A DNA stretch of 64,000 nucleotides from contig NC_088321.1 in assembly GCF_910592395.1 (NCBI RefSeq), positions 6,262,001-6,326,000 on the forward strand, in the 5' to 3' direction. Source of the stretch: Lineus longissimus (taxonomy: Eukaryota > Nemertea > Pilidiophora > Heteronemertea > Lineidae). The translations under genes and the position numbers were made by a program. Under the pieces are notes generated by a model. It searched no databases, was not told the origin of the DNA, and worked only from the letters and a program-made list of their open reading frames with translations. Shown in pieces: positions 45,308 through 54,530 of the stretch (within the stretch, counting starts at the first letter, position 1; every line of letters begins with the position of its first letter).

Positions 45308-45979
45308 GCGGCTCCGCACGACGATTCTGGGGAAGCGCAGCCGAATTCGGTTTCCGGCTCTACTGGCTCTACTAAGACTGCTTCGACCACGGACGGTGCT
45401 GACGGTGGCGATCGCTTGTCCAGAATGGAGGCGGACCTAAAGAATCTAAAGGAAGCGGGGGATGCGGGATCGGTGCAATTCGCGCTGAAACAGGTGAGGG
45501 CCCTGGCTTTAAGATCTTCCACGGATAACGGTGTTTTGTTGGCCTCTATGGAAACTCTACACGACGCGGCCGTTATTGCCGGAAGTTCGGAGGCTTCGCT
45601 GTACAAGATGACTTTAAAGGCTTGCAGGGAGAACGATGGGGCGGGTTACCCACTGCACACGCTTGTTACTAAAATGATCGGGGATGAACAGTCGAGGAAA
45701 GCTCAGACGGCGATCGATGCTTGGCAAAAATCCGCTCGCAAAGCTAAGAAAATGAAAGAAGAGACCGAGGAGAGGAAAAAACCGGGGAAGTGGGATCATT
45801 CTGGTGAAAAATCTACCTCTCCTTGGTCCCACGCTCAGGGTTATGGAGCGAGGGGCAGATCATATGGGGGAAGAGGGAGGCGAGGGGGCTCTTCGGGCTG
45901 CTTTGTCTGTAAATCATTAGATCATTTTGTACGTGATTGCCCTCATAATTCATATAACAAGGTGGTTAAGAAGGAATAG
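45308..45979 (+). CDS. DIRS gag, exon 3 with zinc knuckle
   Basis: Starts directly after the TTTTTCAG acceptor in phase 0 and runs 223 codons to TAG. It contains a serine/threonine-rich start, a helical capsid-like part (FALKQVRALALRSS) and an RG-rich stretch. The knuckle is CFVCKSLDHFVRDC (C-x2-C-x4-H-x4-C). The three exons together give a 359-residue Gag. An alternative phase-0 donor (AACAAG|GTGGTT at 45961/45962) could splice to 46447 and fuse Gag to the RT frame. Confidence 0.85.
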   Translation, partial: AAPHDDSGEAQPNSVSGSTGSTKTASTTDGADGGDRLSRMEADLKNLKEAGDAGSVQFALKQVRALALRSSTDNGVLLASMETLHDAAVIAGSSEASLYKMTLKACRENDGAGYPLHTLVTKMIGDEQSRKAQTAIDAWQKSARKAKKMKEETEERKKPGKWDHSGEKSTSPWSHAQGYGARGRSYGGRGRRGGSSGCFVCKSLDHFVRDCPHNSYNKVVKKE

Positions 45980-46383
45980 GTCGGTAATTTGTTACAAATG
46001 GCTTCCGTGAGTTGTTGTTTTTTTTTGTTTTTGTTTTTTCCCTTTTTTTTTCTTCTCTTTCTTTGTAGGAGGTAGTTTACTTGGGACAAGACCTCGGAGT
46101 GATGAATAGTGCCCCTCATTCACCTAGTAACAATTCGTCTATCAGACGCCCTCTCTGGTGAATAGGAAATTCGGGCAATCGGGCTGACTATCATGGCGGC
46201 ATGCCGCGCTAATGGGTCCATCCTTTAGGTCTAAAGTGTGTTGTGTCCATTATCAGCTCTGGCGTAACGATCTAGGGGACCATGATTTTCCGCTATCTGG
46301 GGATACTAAGCCTCGTGGGTAACACCACCTTGAGATGGCGGGGAGTTTTAGGTCTGCCTCTGTGGTCTTAGAGACGCGGTTGG

Positions 46384-48624
46384 TTGGGAAATAATGCTCT
46401 TTCCCGGATACCCATATTGACTTATATTCCTCTTGATATATTACAGGAGGTTCCACAGTGGGAATATTGTGAGGCATTTGATCCTGTCCGACTGGTCTCG
46501 GAACGCCGTGAACCGCGTTTCTCAGACTATAGGGGTAGGCCTACTACTGCCCTGCCTCTGAGTATGGAGAATATTCTGGAAAACGACTGGTCTTCACAAA
46601 CGGATTGGGAAGCACGCATGGGGAATCTTGGACTGAGAGATCCGAACCACTTTGTTTCGGGTCAGTTGCATTCTGAATTAAAGAACTGGGAGTTTCTGTT
46701 GAGGGTAGTCGACAATGATGAGTCACGCATGGTCAAGGACTGGTTAAACAATGGCGTTAATGTAGAAAGTTTCTTTCGGCCCTACAAAGGTGTTTTCAAG
46801 GGGATCCGGCTCAACTCCGACAGGCCGCCAACTCAAATTTTTTCAAACTATGAAAACTGCATTAAATTCAAGGGCGAGATCATTAAGCATTTAGAGGAGG
46901 GTCTTAGAAGTGGGGCTCTTGAATATGTTGGCAGAGTGGGGGAGGTCAAGCCACCACATTTGGTTATGCCTCTCCTCATGATCGAGGGATCAAGGAAAAA
47001 TCGTCTGTGCCATGATGAGCGCTTTCTAAATTTGTTCATGAAACACATGCCATTCACCCTGGAGGGTCTGTCGCTTTTACCAACCTTGTTGGAGGAGGGC
47101 GATTACATGGCCTCCTCGGACGAGAAGTCTGCTTATCAGGGGGTGAGTTTATCAGAGAACTCGAAGAAGTATTTTGGGGTCCAGTTTGGCGGTTTTTACT
47201 TCCAATACACGGTGTTACCATTCGGCTGGAGTATCAGCCCTTTCGTGTACCAAACCGTAGGGATGCAGGTTACCACTTTGCTAAGAAGCAAGGGAATGAT
47301 AACCACTCAGTATTTGGACGACCGGTTTCTAGGCCCTTTAGTGGGGGTGGAGAGGCCAGCAGGGGTGAGCACGGGGTGGTCGATTTACTATAACGCTGTA
47401 GTCCTGTCGTGCCTGGGTTTTACAATAGAGTTTTTAAAGTCGGTGTGGTTTCCAGTATTGAAGATGATACACTTGGGTTTGATCGTCCATTCGGACTTGA
47501 GGGTGTTTGAGATTCCGCAAGAAAAAAAGGACTCTTTCAGGGTGTTGAGGGAATCTATTTTGGCAGACGACTTCGTCCATGTGAAGTCCCTTCAGAAGCT
47601 AATGGGCAAATGTAACTCGTTTTGTCTCTGCATCCCAGTAGCTAGGTTGTACATTCGGCAAATGGCGAGAAGCGTCAGTTGGGCGGAAAAGCACGGAGGG
47701 GTAATCCAGTTGTCTGGGGGACTCCGAGAGGAGATCCTTTTCTGGCGATTTCTAGACTCTCACGAGAGTTGGTCAAAATGGAGAGGGGATAGACACACAG
47801 ACTTGACTCTAGCTACAGACGCTAGTGGTTTCGGTTGGGGGGCGCACATCTCGAACGAGTTGATAATTCGAGACCTTTGGGACAAGGGTGACACCAGGCC
47901 AATTCACCTCAAGGAAGCAAATGCTTTATGTAAGACCTTGCAGTCAATCCCGGACATGATCTCAGATAAGAGGCTTGACGTCCTTGTGGACAATCAGGCC
48001 TTGGTCAAGGTTTGGGAGAACCAGAGTGGAAAAGATCTAGCTCTGGTGAATATGCTTAAGGCTTTGGTAGTTTTCCTGTCCAACTTGAATTGTGACTTGA
48101 GGCTTCTGTACGTTCGATCTGCAGATAATCTAGCGGATGGGCCGTCACGAAAAATCTCAGAGGCCGATGCTAGACTGACCATGTCTTCTTGGGCAAAAGT
48201 AGAGGGTTGGTTTGGTCCTCACACCTTCGACCTAATGGCTTTAGACTCAAACGGCATGAAAGGCCCAGATGGCCGGCGGTTACCACATTTCACTCCTTGG
48301 CCCCTCCCAGACTCTTCGGGAGTTAACATATTCTCTCAACAGTTGTCGAAGGAGCAGAACTATTATGTGTTCCCTCCTTTCAATATGGTCGGAGCGGTTA
48401 TGTCTTTCGTACTTCATGACTGCCCAACCCCATTATCGGTTTCCATGGTAATCCCCAAGCCGACCCCTATCCCGGCTTGGTGGCCTTTGCTTGTGCACAG
48501 GTCGGTACATTGCCACAAACTGGGCGAGCAGGGCAGACTGGGAATTGTAGAATGTCCGTCTCCCTCCGGTTTCGGGGCGTCGGAACTCAAATGGGATTTG
48601 TGGGTGGCAAGGCTGGTGCTGTAA
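46384..48624 (+). CDS. DIRS reverse transcriptase, RNase H and methyltransferase-like region
   Basis: The frame is open from 46384. A strong acceptor (GATATATTACAG) makes 46447 the likely real start after splicing, in phase 0. RT: SSDEKSAYQGV (first catalytic D), LPFGWSISPFVYQT, QYLDDRFLG (YLDD, residues ~310-313). RNase H: LATDASGFGWGAH (D479), LKEANAL, LVDNQALVKVW. The C-terminal part (FDLMALDSNG, YYVFPPFNMVGAVMSFV, PTPIPAWWPLL) resembles the DAM-methylase-like domain of DIRS-group pol proteins. All main catalytic residues are present and the frame is intact over 746 codons. Confidence 0.9.
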   Translation: MGNNALSRIPILTYIPLDILQEVPQWEYCEAFDPVRLVSERREPRFSDYRGRPTTALPLSMENILENDWSSQTDWEARMGNLGLRDPNHFVSGQLHSELKNWEFLLRVVDNDESRMVKDWLNNGVNVESFFRPYKGVFKGIRLNSDRPPTQIFSNYENCIKFKGEIIKHLEEGLRSGALEYVGRVGEVKPPHLVMPLLMIEGSRKNRLCHDERFLNLFMKHMPFTLEGLSLLPTLLEEGDYMASSDEKSAYQGVSLSENSKKYFGVQFGGFYFQYTVLPFGWSISPFVYQTVGMQVTTLLRSKGMITTQYLDDRFLGPLVGVERPAGVSTGWSIYYNAVVLSCLGFTIEFLKSVWFPVLKMIHLGLIVHSDLRVFEIPQEKKDSFRVLRESILADDFVHVKSLQKLMGKCNSFCLCIPVARLYIRQMARSVSWAEKHGGVIQLSGGLREEILFWRFLDSHESWSKWRGDRHTDLTLATDASGFGWGAHISNELIIRDLWDKGDTRPIHLKEANALCKTLQSIPDMISDKRLDVLVDNQALVKVWENQSGKDLALVNMLKALVVFLSNLNCDLRLLYVRSADNLADGPSRKISEADARLTMSSWAKVEGWFGPHTFDLMALDSNGMKGPDGRRLPHFTPWPLPDSSGVNIFSQQLSKEQNYYVFPPFNMVGAVMSFVLHDCPTPLSVSMVIPKPTPIPAWWPLLVHRSVHCHKLGEQGRLGIVECPSPSGFGASELKWDLWVARLVL

Positions 48625-48799
48625 GATTGCCTTATGTACAACCCGTTGGTTTTTTCAGAGGGACACAACGCTGTTCGGCCAGTTGCCTTTTTGGAGTTCA
48701 ACGCATCCATGTAACGGTTGGACGGACCGCACCTGGGAATCCGACGGGGTTGTCATTCAGTGGGCATGTGACTTTTAAACTAACAGTCATTCTAACTCA

Positions 48800-50050
48800 T
48801 TGGTAGGCGATTTATTTGTTTACCGGGGAGTCAGCAGTTGTGAGATCGTGTTTTTTGTTTTCACGACTACTCATTTGGTTTTTCAGAGAGACACAATACC
48901 TCTGGATTTATTCGGTCTTCGGACCAGGGTCGACGCTATGATGTATAACCATTCGTGCAAGGCATATGAGGCGGCCAAATCGAAATTGGGATACCAGTTG
49001 GAGAATTTTCTATTTGAAATGGGCAGCAGCATGATTTCGTGTTCGCCCTATGAAATATGCCTTTTTCTGGCGTGGTGTGACCAAAGCGGAAAAACTGCAG
49101 TGCATGTCCGGAGTTGTGCTCAAATTGGGGCAAGGAAACCGGTTTGCAATTGCCCGAAACGATTGGCGTTTGGTACGGTAAAGACGAAAGTAGCTCAGTT
49201 AAAGGTTTTGTTCGACAAGATTGGGCGTAGTGGGCAATGGGCGCGGGGCGAGGGTAATCCTGTCTGTTCGAGAGAGGTTGGTATTTATCGGGGGCAGGTG
49301 AGGGAGGAACAGAGCGTGGGTCATGTAGCACCAGTTCAGGCAGTGCCACTGTTCTTACCCAAGGTCAGATTGATTGCTCTTTACATTAACAGGAAGTTGG
49401 AGGAAGATCAGCAGAATTTAACTCTGAAGTATATTTGGGCAAGAGACCAGGCTTGGTTAAAACTTATGGCCTTTGGAGGCGACCGAGCTCATGATGTAGG
49501 TTTGATGCTTTCTCAGGAGGTGAAGAGTTTGACGGATAACTCCGGTTTCGTTATTCGCCATACATGGGGGAAAAATCTCAGGGTGGATCGCCCTAATATA
49601 TTTACTATTTTGAGATGCCAAGATGAGATTATCTGCCCAGTGAAAGGCCTAGAAGATTACGTGAAAGTGGCAGGGTCTATGGGGGTCAGTTTGAAAGTAG
49701 GCTATTTCTTCAGGCCCACCTCCCATGGAAAGGTGGTGGACGCGCCTTTGAGCTATGACGCCATCTATGAAAGATTTGATTTCTATCTGACTTCGTTGGG
49801 TATTAAAGATGGGGAGACCCCCCATAGCCTGAGGAGTGGTTGTGCCATCGGTCTACAGGCAGCGGGGGTAGACAGGTTGGCCTCAATGCAACATGTCGGC
49901 TGGTCCACCGATGACTCAGCCACACATTACGCCAGGAGCTCTAGGGTCTGTCAGGCAAACATCATGCGGGGGGTGGTAGCAGGCTCCTCAGCAGGGTACG
50001 ACTCCGTCGACCATATTGACCACACCTGCCTCAGTAAATCATTCGGCTGA
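48800..50050 (+). CDS. DIRS tyrosine recombinase
   Basis: Catalyses integration of the circular DNA copy by strand exchange through a 3'-phosphotyrosine intermediate. Visible active-site residues: R229 in GGDRAHDVG, H342 and R345 in HSLRSG, H/W in HVGW, and the nucleophile Y377 in THYAR. The frame is intact to TGA at 50050. The beginning is not ATG-led. A good phase-0 acceptor (TTGGTTTTTCAG) at 48886/48887 suggests the protein is expressed by splicing. The first in-frame ATG is near 48941. A near-duplicate acceptor precedes 48659. A poly-A tract follows near 50071. Confidence 0.92.
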   Translation: MVGDLFVYRGVSSCEIVFFVFTTTHLVFQRDTIPLDLFGLRTRVDAMMYNHSCKAYEAAKSKLGYQLENFLFEMGSSMISCSPYEICLFLAWCDQSGKTAVHVRSCAQIGARKPVCNCPKRLAFGTVKTKVAQLKVLFDKIGRSGQWARGEGNPVCSREVGIYRGQVREEQSVGHVAPVQAVPLFLPKVRLIALYINRKLEEDQQNLTLKYIWARDQAWLKLMAFGGDRAHDVGLMLSQEVKSLTDNSGFVIRHTWGKNLRVDRPNIFTILRCQDEIICPVKGLEDYVKVAGSMGVSLKVGYFFRPTSHGKVVDAPLSYDAIYERFDFYLTSLGIKDGETPHSLRSGCAIGLQAAGVDRLASMQHVGWSTDDSATHYARSSRVCQANIMRGVVAGSSAGYDSVDHIDHTCLSKSFG

Positions 50051-50583
50051 GTTCTTTGTTGTACAAATGTAAAAAAAAAAAAAAAAAAGGAAAAAAGAAG
50101 AAGTAATTTGACCGGTTTGTCCCGAGAAAACTACCTCCCTGAATGAAAAGGTATAATTTGTACGGTAACGTCGAGACATAAATAGTTGGTCATTTCATGT
50201 ATAAGAGCTGTTCAAAAGAAAGCTTGTAGTTGGTATTGCGTGTACTTGTATAATCATTGGCATGGGATACATGCCATTAATTTGATATTAAAGACGAAAG
50301 TGCATTCTACGTACATATCATCGTTTCAGAGTTATTTCTTTGAAATTAACATGATTGGAGTAATTCAGACTACAGTGGAGCCTCGCTGTGACAGACACAT
50401 GGGGGTCACTTTATTGGCAGGGTTTTTAGTCTGTCTCAGACGGAGAGCGTCCTCGTGTCTGCCTCAGTGAGGTCCTACTGTATCTGAAAAAAGACAGTTT
50501 TTGTTTTATCTATAAGTTTTGGGAGATTTGGAGAACATAACTGATAGAATAAAACAATGGATATCGCACATGGAGAGGATAGA

Positions 50584-50986
50584 CTGGAGGGTTTTCTTCC
50601 CCATATCTATCTCCGGCGCAGAACATCCTGTGACGACACTCCACCCGGGATACTTAGTTATTCCGAGTGGTGTGACGTCACCAAGCGTGTTCGAAGCGAG
50701 ACCAACTTATTCATATGTTCTTTGGAATCGGCCGGACTGCAGTACTGAGGTTGCCGCACTCGGCAAAGACTGGAAGGGTCTTTAGGAACGTATTTATACT
50801 AGTAGGACCCCCTACGATGATAAGGAAACGGGGCCACTCGGACAGCTTTCGTCCCCTCCCACCCCTCCCCCGAAACTGTCGGTGGATGCCGTCCACGGGA
50901 TCTTTCCTGTGCTGGAAGGTTTTCTTCCCCATATCTATCTCCGGCGCAGAACATCCTGTGACGACACTCCACCCGGGATACTTAGT
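50584..50986 (+). repeat. DIRS 3' split repeats B1-A2-spacer-B2
   Basis: B1 50584-50658, A2 50659-50727, a 184-bp spacer, and B2 50912-50986. B1 and B2 differ only at 50589/50917 (G/A). The element ends at CTTAGT (50986), and the host repeat resumes with GTTCCTTTCG. Confidence 0.92.
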
Positions 50987-51420
50987 GTTCCTTTCGAAAA
51001 CCGGCTCGTTCTGATTCTCAAAATGGTCACCAGGGCAACGTGCTTGAAATCGGTTTCCGTCAATTTCGAGGAGAACGGCTTGGAGGATGGAATCAATTTT
51101 TAGTGGGTGTAGGCCTCATGCAGTTTTGTAAGGGGAAGGTTCCTTTCGAAAATCAGCGCAATTCGAAATTCAATATGGCTGCCACGCTCACATCCTCAAA
51201 ATAGGTTTCCACAAATTTAATTTCCATATGCAAACTAGCCACTCCACTAAGCCAACTTCACCATTAACTCACCTTCAACCTTAATAGGCTGAGGGGTTAT
51301 GCTCGCTTTGCAATGCTATTTTTTTCTGATGTGTTATCAAAACCTGTTGGTCAACAGCTACCGGTTACAGGCACATCACGTGTATAGGCCTACCCAACTT
51401 AGTTATATCACTATTATCAA

Positions 51421-51756
51421 GCTCGTTTACCCAGGGGTCATTGCGCGCTCATATGGTGACTTGCACTGCCCCTGGTCGCATGCTGATCTAAAACATATTT
51501 GATTGGTCAACGAATAACCTTTGACATGCAAATAAGATGTAAATAATGTTTTGACTCATGGCATATTCATGGCATATTGAATTGGCGAAAAGGGCGACTT
51601 ATCGAGTCTACAAAAACATTTACCCTAATGCCATCCCCAAAAAACTGACGGCATAATATAACTCATAGACACGGATAATATATGAGCTAATGCTGATATG
51701 AAAAATTAAGTTGCCCCTAAAAGAAAATTGCGTCTTTTAGTCGGGCCATGCGGGCA
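51421..51756. repeat. interspersed ~330-bp repeat, copy 2 (empty site)
   Basis: Aligns with 13311-13813 but lacks the MITE. The junction reads CCCTAATGCC. It provides the pre-insertion sequence. It begins at CTCGTTTACCC and ends at TCGGGCCATGCGGG. Confidence 0.85.
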
Positions 51757-51904
51757 TGTATTTTTAGAAAAAACGGATCGTTAGCACCTGCACGCACCAT
51801 GCCTCGATGTGCAAGTCGAAATGACATGATGTCGCATCGTTAAGTGTGTAGGATTGTTCAAAACTCAAATTATGACCTCTAATCTTCTTCTTCTTTGTTC
51901 TCTC

Positions 51905-52123
51905 TTAGATGGTCAGTACCGTCCTAGCGGTGTACGCCGTCGTCTTCCTTAGCTGGTCCTGGTCACCCGCGTATAACTGGTCCTTGATGGAGGTTCCCGA
52001 TGGCCAGATCTCCTCCCTTAGGGCTGATAGGTCAGGGCACTTGGACAGTATGTGGCTGACAGTCATCGGTTCGGAACTGCAGGGGTACAGGTCACTCCCT
52101 CCGATTCCAAACGTGTGGAACAT
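51905..52123 (-). pseudogene. LINE C-terminal segment
   Basis: The minus-strand frame MFHTFGIGGSDLYPCSSEPM, then VSHILSKCPDLSALRE, is the cysteine/histidine-containing tail (C...H-x-L-x-x-C-P) found after RNase H in I- and Jockey-type LINEs. A frame break separates it from the RNase H part. Confidence 0.7.
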
Positions 52124-52207
52124 ACAGTGTTTTAGTCTGCAATGATCGGTTCGGAGGCGGAATATGATGGCTTGCTCGGCCTGGTGAGGTTGTGGCAGTT
52201 GTTTTGG

Positions 52208-52822
52208 TCATATTCGGGGTGGTTGTTTTTCCACTTGGTCTTGAAGACTGTTTTGACTGTTTATTTGGCCTCGTCGTAGAAGAAGCTCATGCAGGTCAGT
52301 CTGCTCCATCCTAATTCCTTCATTTGCGAGACGGTCTACTCTTTCGTTGCCTCTAATGTCACAGTGGGTTGGTATCCATTGCAGCACGACCTTCTTGTTG
52401 TAGTTACAAAGGATGTTCAAAGCTGTGATCAGGTGGTCTAGATCCTCGCTCCTGGGGTTCTTGTGTGCTTCTAGGACGAAGAGGGCGTCAGTGAAAATGA
52501 CAATGCTTTTTGGGGCTTTTCTTCTCCCCTGTGCCAGTCTCTTGGCCGCTTCTTGCAGTGCTGTCGCTTCCGCTCTGAAGTTGCTGGAGTATCTCCCAGT
52601 TGGTATGGCGATTTCCTCTTCCTTGGCCTTGAACTTGATGAGGATGCCAGCCCCTCCATCTTTGGTAGCTTCAGCTGCAGAACCATCGGTGTGGGCACGA
52701 GTCCACTTCTTGCTTGGGTACTTGTGGTGGATGTGCTCCAGAGCGAGAGCTTTCCTTGCCTCATCCGTTTGATGCTGCTTTGCAAGAATTCTTGGAATGT
52801 CAGTTTCGATTTTCGGTGACAT
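52208..52822 (-). pseudogene. LINE RNase H domain
   Basis: The minus-strand frame of 204 codons has TRAHTDGSAAEA (D), NFRAEATALQEA (E), IVIFTDALFVL (D) and LQWIPTHCDIRGNERVDRLA (H). This is the full RNase HI active-site set. The segment itself is intact but cut off from the RT by the insertion at 52942-54333. Confidence 0.85.
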
Positions 52823-53176
52823 CTTTGGGTTGAGTGTTGGGTGTGATCTTCTTGTTGGAATGGGCTTCGGTATGGTGTCTCTGAGTTCTGGTTATTTTTT
52901 CTCCAATTCTTTGCTGTGGCTGATAAAGCTTCCACGTTTAAAGGCCATATATCAAGGTTTGAAAACATGCTTGATACTCATGAAATATGTTGAGGGTTAA
53001 AAAAACAAGATCCCAGACATTAAAAAAATTCTAATAATAAAGTCATTATTTAGTTATTTCAATTTTCAATTTTAAACTATTTGAATTTCCCACCACACAC
53101 AACTTTAGATTAGTTCCACATGTGGCCGCTAGGGATTTTTTGATGACGTAGATCAGGTCAGTCAGAACAAAGCAAG

Positions 53177-53329
53177 ATGGCTTCCGCATACAGTTCAGAG
53201 AGTGAGAGCAGTGAATTTGAGGATGTTTTGGTCGATACAGAAGGATATTTAAACGTTGAGCCGTACATGTTCGAGCCATTAATATCACTAGATCATAATG
53301 AGAGTGATCATTCGGACGAAAGTGATTAG
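53177..53329 (+). CDS. small acidic ORF in the Kolobok-like element
   Basis: ATG at 53177, 50 codons to TAG. The peptide is serine/glutamate-rich (MASAYSSESESSEFEDVLV), then GYLNVEPYMFEPLI and an acidic end. The EPYMFEP-like motif resembles a short tail motif I associate with P2X7-C-terminus-like and transposon-linked zinc proteins, but the match is too short to assign. It runs opposite to the THAP frame, so the element may carry divergent or convergent genes. Confidence 0.35.
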   Translation: MASAYSSESESSEFEDVLVDTEGYLNVEPYMFEPLISLDHNESDHSDESD

Positions 53330-53727
53330 AATTTGTGGTTAATCAATTTGCATGGCAGACCTGCCGATATAGCAAAGAAGACATTGAATGATAGACGGTT
53401 GCAGATGCATAACATGTATGATTTTTGAACAGACTAATGCTGCACAATATTGTTTCGCCTCGTCAGTGTTGTATCGCCAGTTATGTCATGACGCTGAACT
53501 ACTATTGAAAAGTGACGGTATTATGCACAATCATCTTGACGTGACGATATAATGCCGTGCAACGTTAGATAGGCCTAGATGTCAGATGACAATAATCTGT
53601 CATTGACAGTGGCTGTCACTGACACTGACCTGTGTCGCTGTCACCTTGCTATGGCTGGAACACAAGAAGACACTATGCGGTATCACAGGCCCCAATAGGG
53701 CCTACACATTATGTATAACAACCGACC

Positions 53728-54033
53728 TCAGCAGCCTCGGGCATTAAATGCAATTGACATGGTTGGAACAGCTGTTTTTAACAAGTGGCATTTAATATTC
53801 AGTTGGATGCAGATATCCGGCTTCATGTGATAATCCGTATCGATAAAGTGATCACTGCAAAGTTTGGCCGAAGGCCCAGGCTTCCAACACTCCAAACGTT
53901 TGCACTTCTGAATCCACCGCTTCCTCCTCTCTCGTTCAACTGGCTTTGGAAATTCATGAAAATGGGTCCCATCCGTCATTCGATTGTTCTTTGTGCTATA
54001 CTTGACACAATTTGGAGCCATACAATACACCAT
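53728..54033 (-). CDS. THAP-domain protein of the Kolobok-like element
   Basis: From the ATG at 54033 (chosen because THAP domains start within a few residues of Met), 101 codons. The C2CH pattern is complete: CMAPNC, RWIQKC with the conserved W, CSDHF, and the closing AVPTM motif. A THAP domain binds DNA. In Kolobok transposases it is N-terminal to the nuclease, which is missing here. The domain itself is undamaged. Confidence 0.8.
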   Translation of the reverse strand: MVYCMAPNCVKYSTKNNRMTDGTHFHEFPKPVERERRKRWIQKCKRLECWKPGPSAKLCSDHFIDTDYHMKPDICIQLNIKCHLLKTAVPTMSIAFNARGC

Positions 54034-54530
54034 AGTGAATGAACACATTACTTCCAGGTGTGCATAATTAATTAAGGCCCTCCTGCTTTTATGATTGCAT
54101 GACATGTACAGATAACCTGATCTACATCACAACTTTTGCTGAACCCGCCGCCTGGCTCTAACAAGCCAGTTGCTAGCCTGATCAGGTAATCAAGTTGTCA
54201 AACACATAATTGGCTATATCTTCAAAATGGATGGAGCTAATTGCATTTGGTTTTCTGTATTGTATAAAGTGTTAGGTACACTTTTGAAATCGTCTTACAG
54301 CAGAAAATGGCAAAAAACCTTGATATATGGCCTTTAAGGCGTTTTTTCACTCCTCTTTGACTTCTGTGGTGCATTGGATAGTTGGTCATTCTCTTGCACT
54401 TTTCGGCTTCCATCATCACTTTGGTGTCCCTGCAGTCTACTAGGGGCTGCAATGATGCGTGGGTCTCCATTGCAGCAATTGGAGTCAATTTCATTCTTCC
54501 AGTGATGATTCTTGCAGCTTGATTTGGTAC

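Larger units (their letters stand above)
43254..50986 (+). mobile_element. DIRS-type tyrosine-recombinase retrotransposon with split direct repeats
   Basis: 7733 bp. It carries gag with a zinc knuckle, RT-RNase H with a C-terminal methyltransferase-like region, and a tyrosine recombinase. The termini are split direct repeats: A1 (43254-43322) equals A2 (50659-50727) over 69 bp, and B1 (50584-50658) equals B2 (50912-50986) over 75 bp with one mismatch. The order is A1-genes-B1-A2-B2. The B1/A2 junction (CTTAGT|TATTCC) is what joining the element's two ends would give, as known for PAT/Ngaro-like elements that integrate from a circle. No target duplication is present: the empty site in the sister module reads GAGGAAG|GTTCC. 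It lies antisense in a kinase-gene intron. Confidence 0.93.
40913..51300. mobile_element. small CCCCTCAG-ended element split by two insertions
   Basis: The left end, after TTTTTT, reads ACCCCTCAGCCCAATGGCCT and closes a short palindrome with GAGGGG. The right end reads AATAGGCTGAGGGGTTATG near 51300. Between them are repeated modules beginning GTTTCCGTCRATTTCKAGGA and containing TAGAGGAAGGTTCCTTT. Removing the inner element at 41171-43223 and the DIRS element at 43254-50986 leaves about 0.6 kb. The first module (40975-41110) preserves the uninterrupted version of both insertion sites. Confidence 0.7.
52942..54333. mobile_element. Kolobok-like DNA transposon, TTAA target
   Basis: 1392 bp with inverted ends AGGCCATATATCAAGGTTT (left) and AAACCTTGATATATGGCCT (right). 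It is flanked by TTAA on both sides (52938-52941, 54334-54337). A TTAA target plus an encoded THAP domain is characteristic of Kolobok. No catalytic domain is visible, so it is internally deleted. It interrupts the LINE between RT and RNase H. Confidence 0.85.

Noticed and set aside
48659-48720. A small exon of the DIRS recombinase after an acceptor nearly identical to the one at 48886
   Set aside because: The frame after it closes quickly and the next donor is weak; it looks like a duplicated splice region and not a needed exon.
53046-53288. Minus-strand ORF overlapping the small acidic plus-strand ORF
   Set aside because: No motif and no splice context; it is the shadow of the plus-strand frame.
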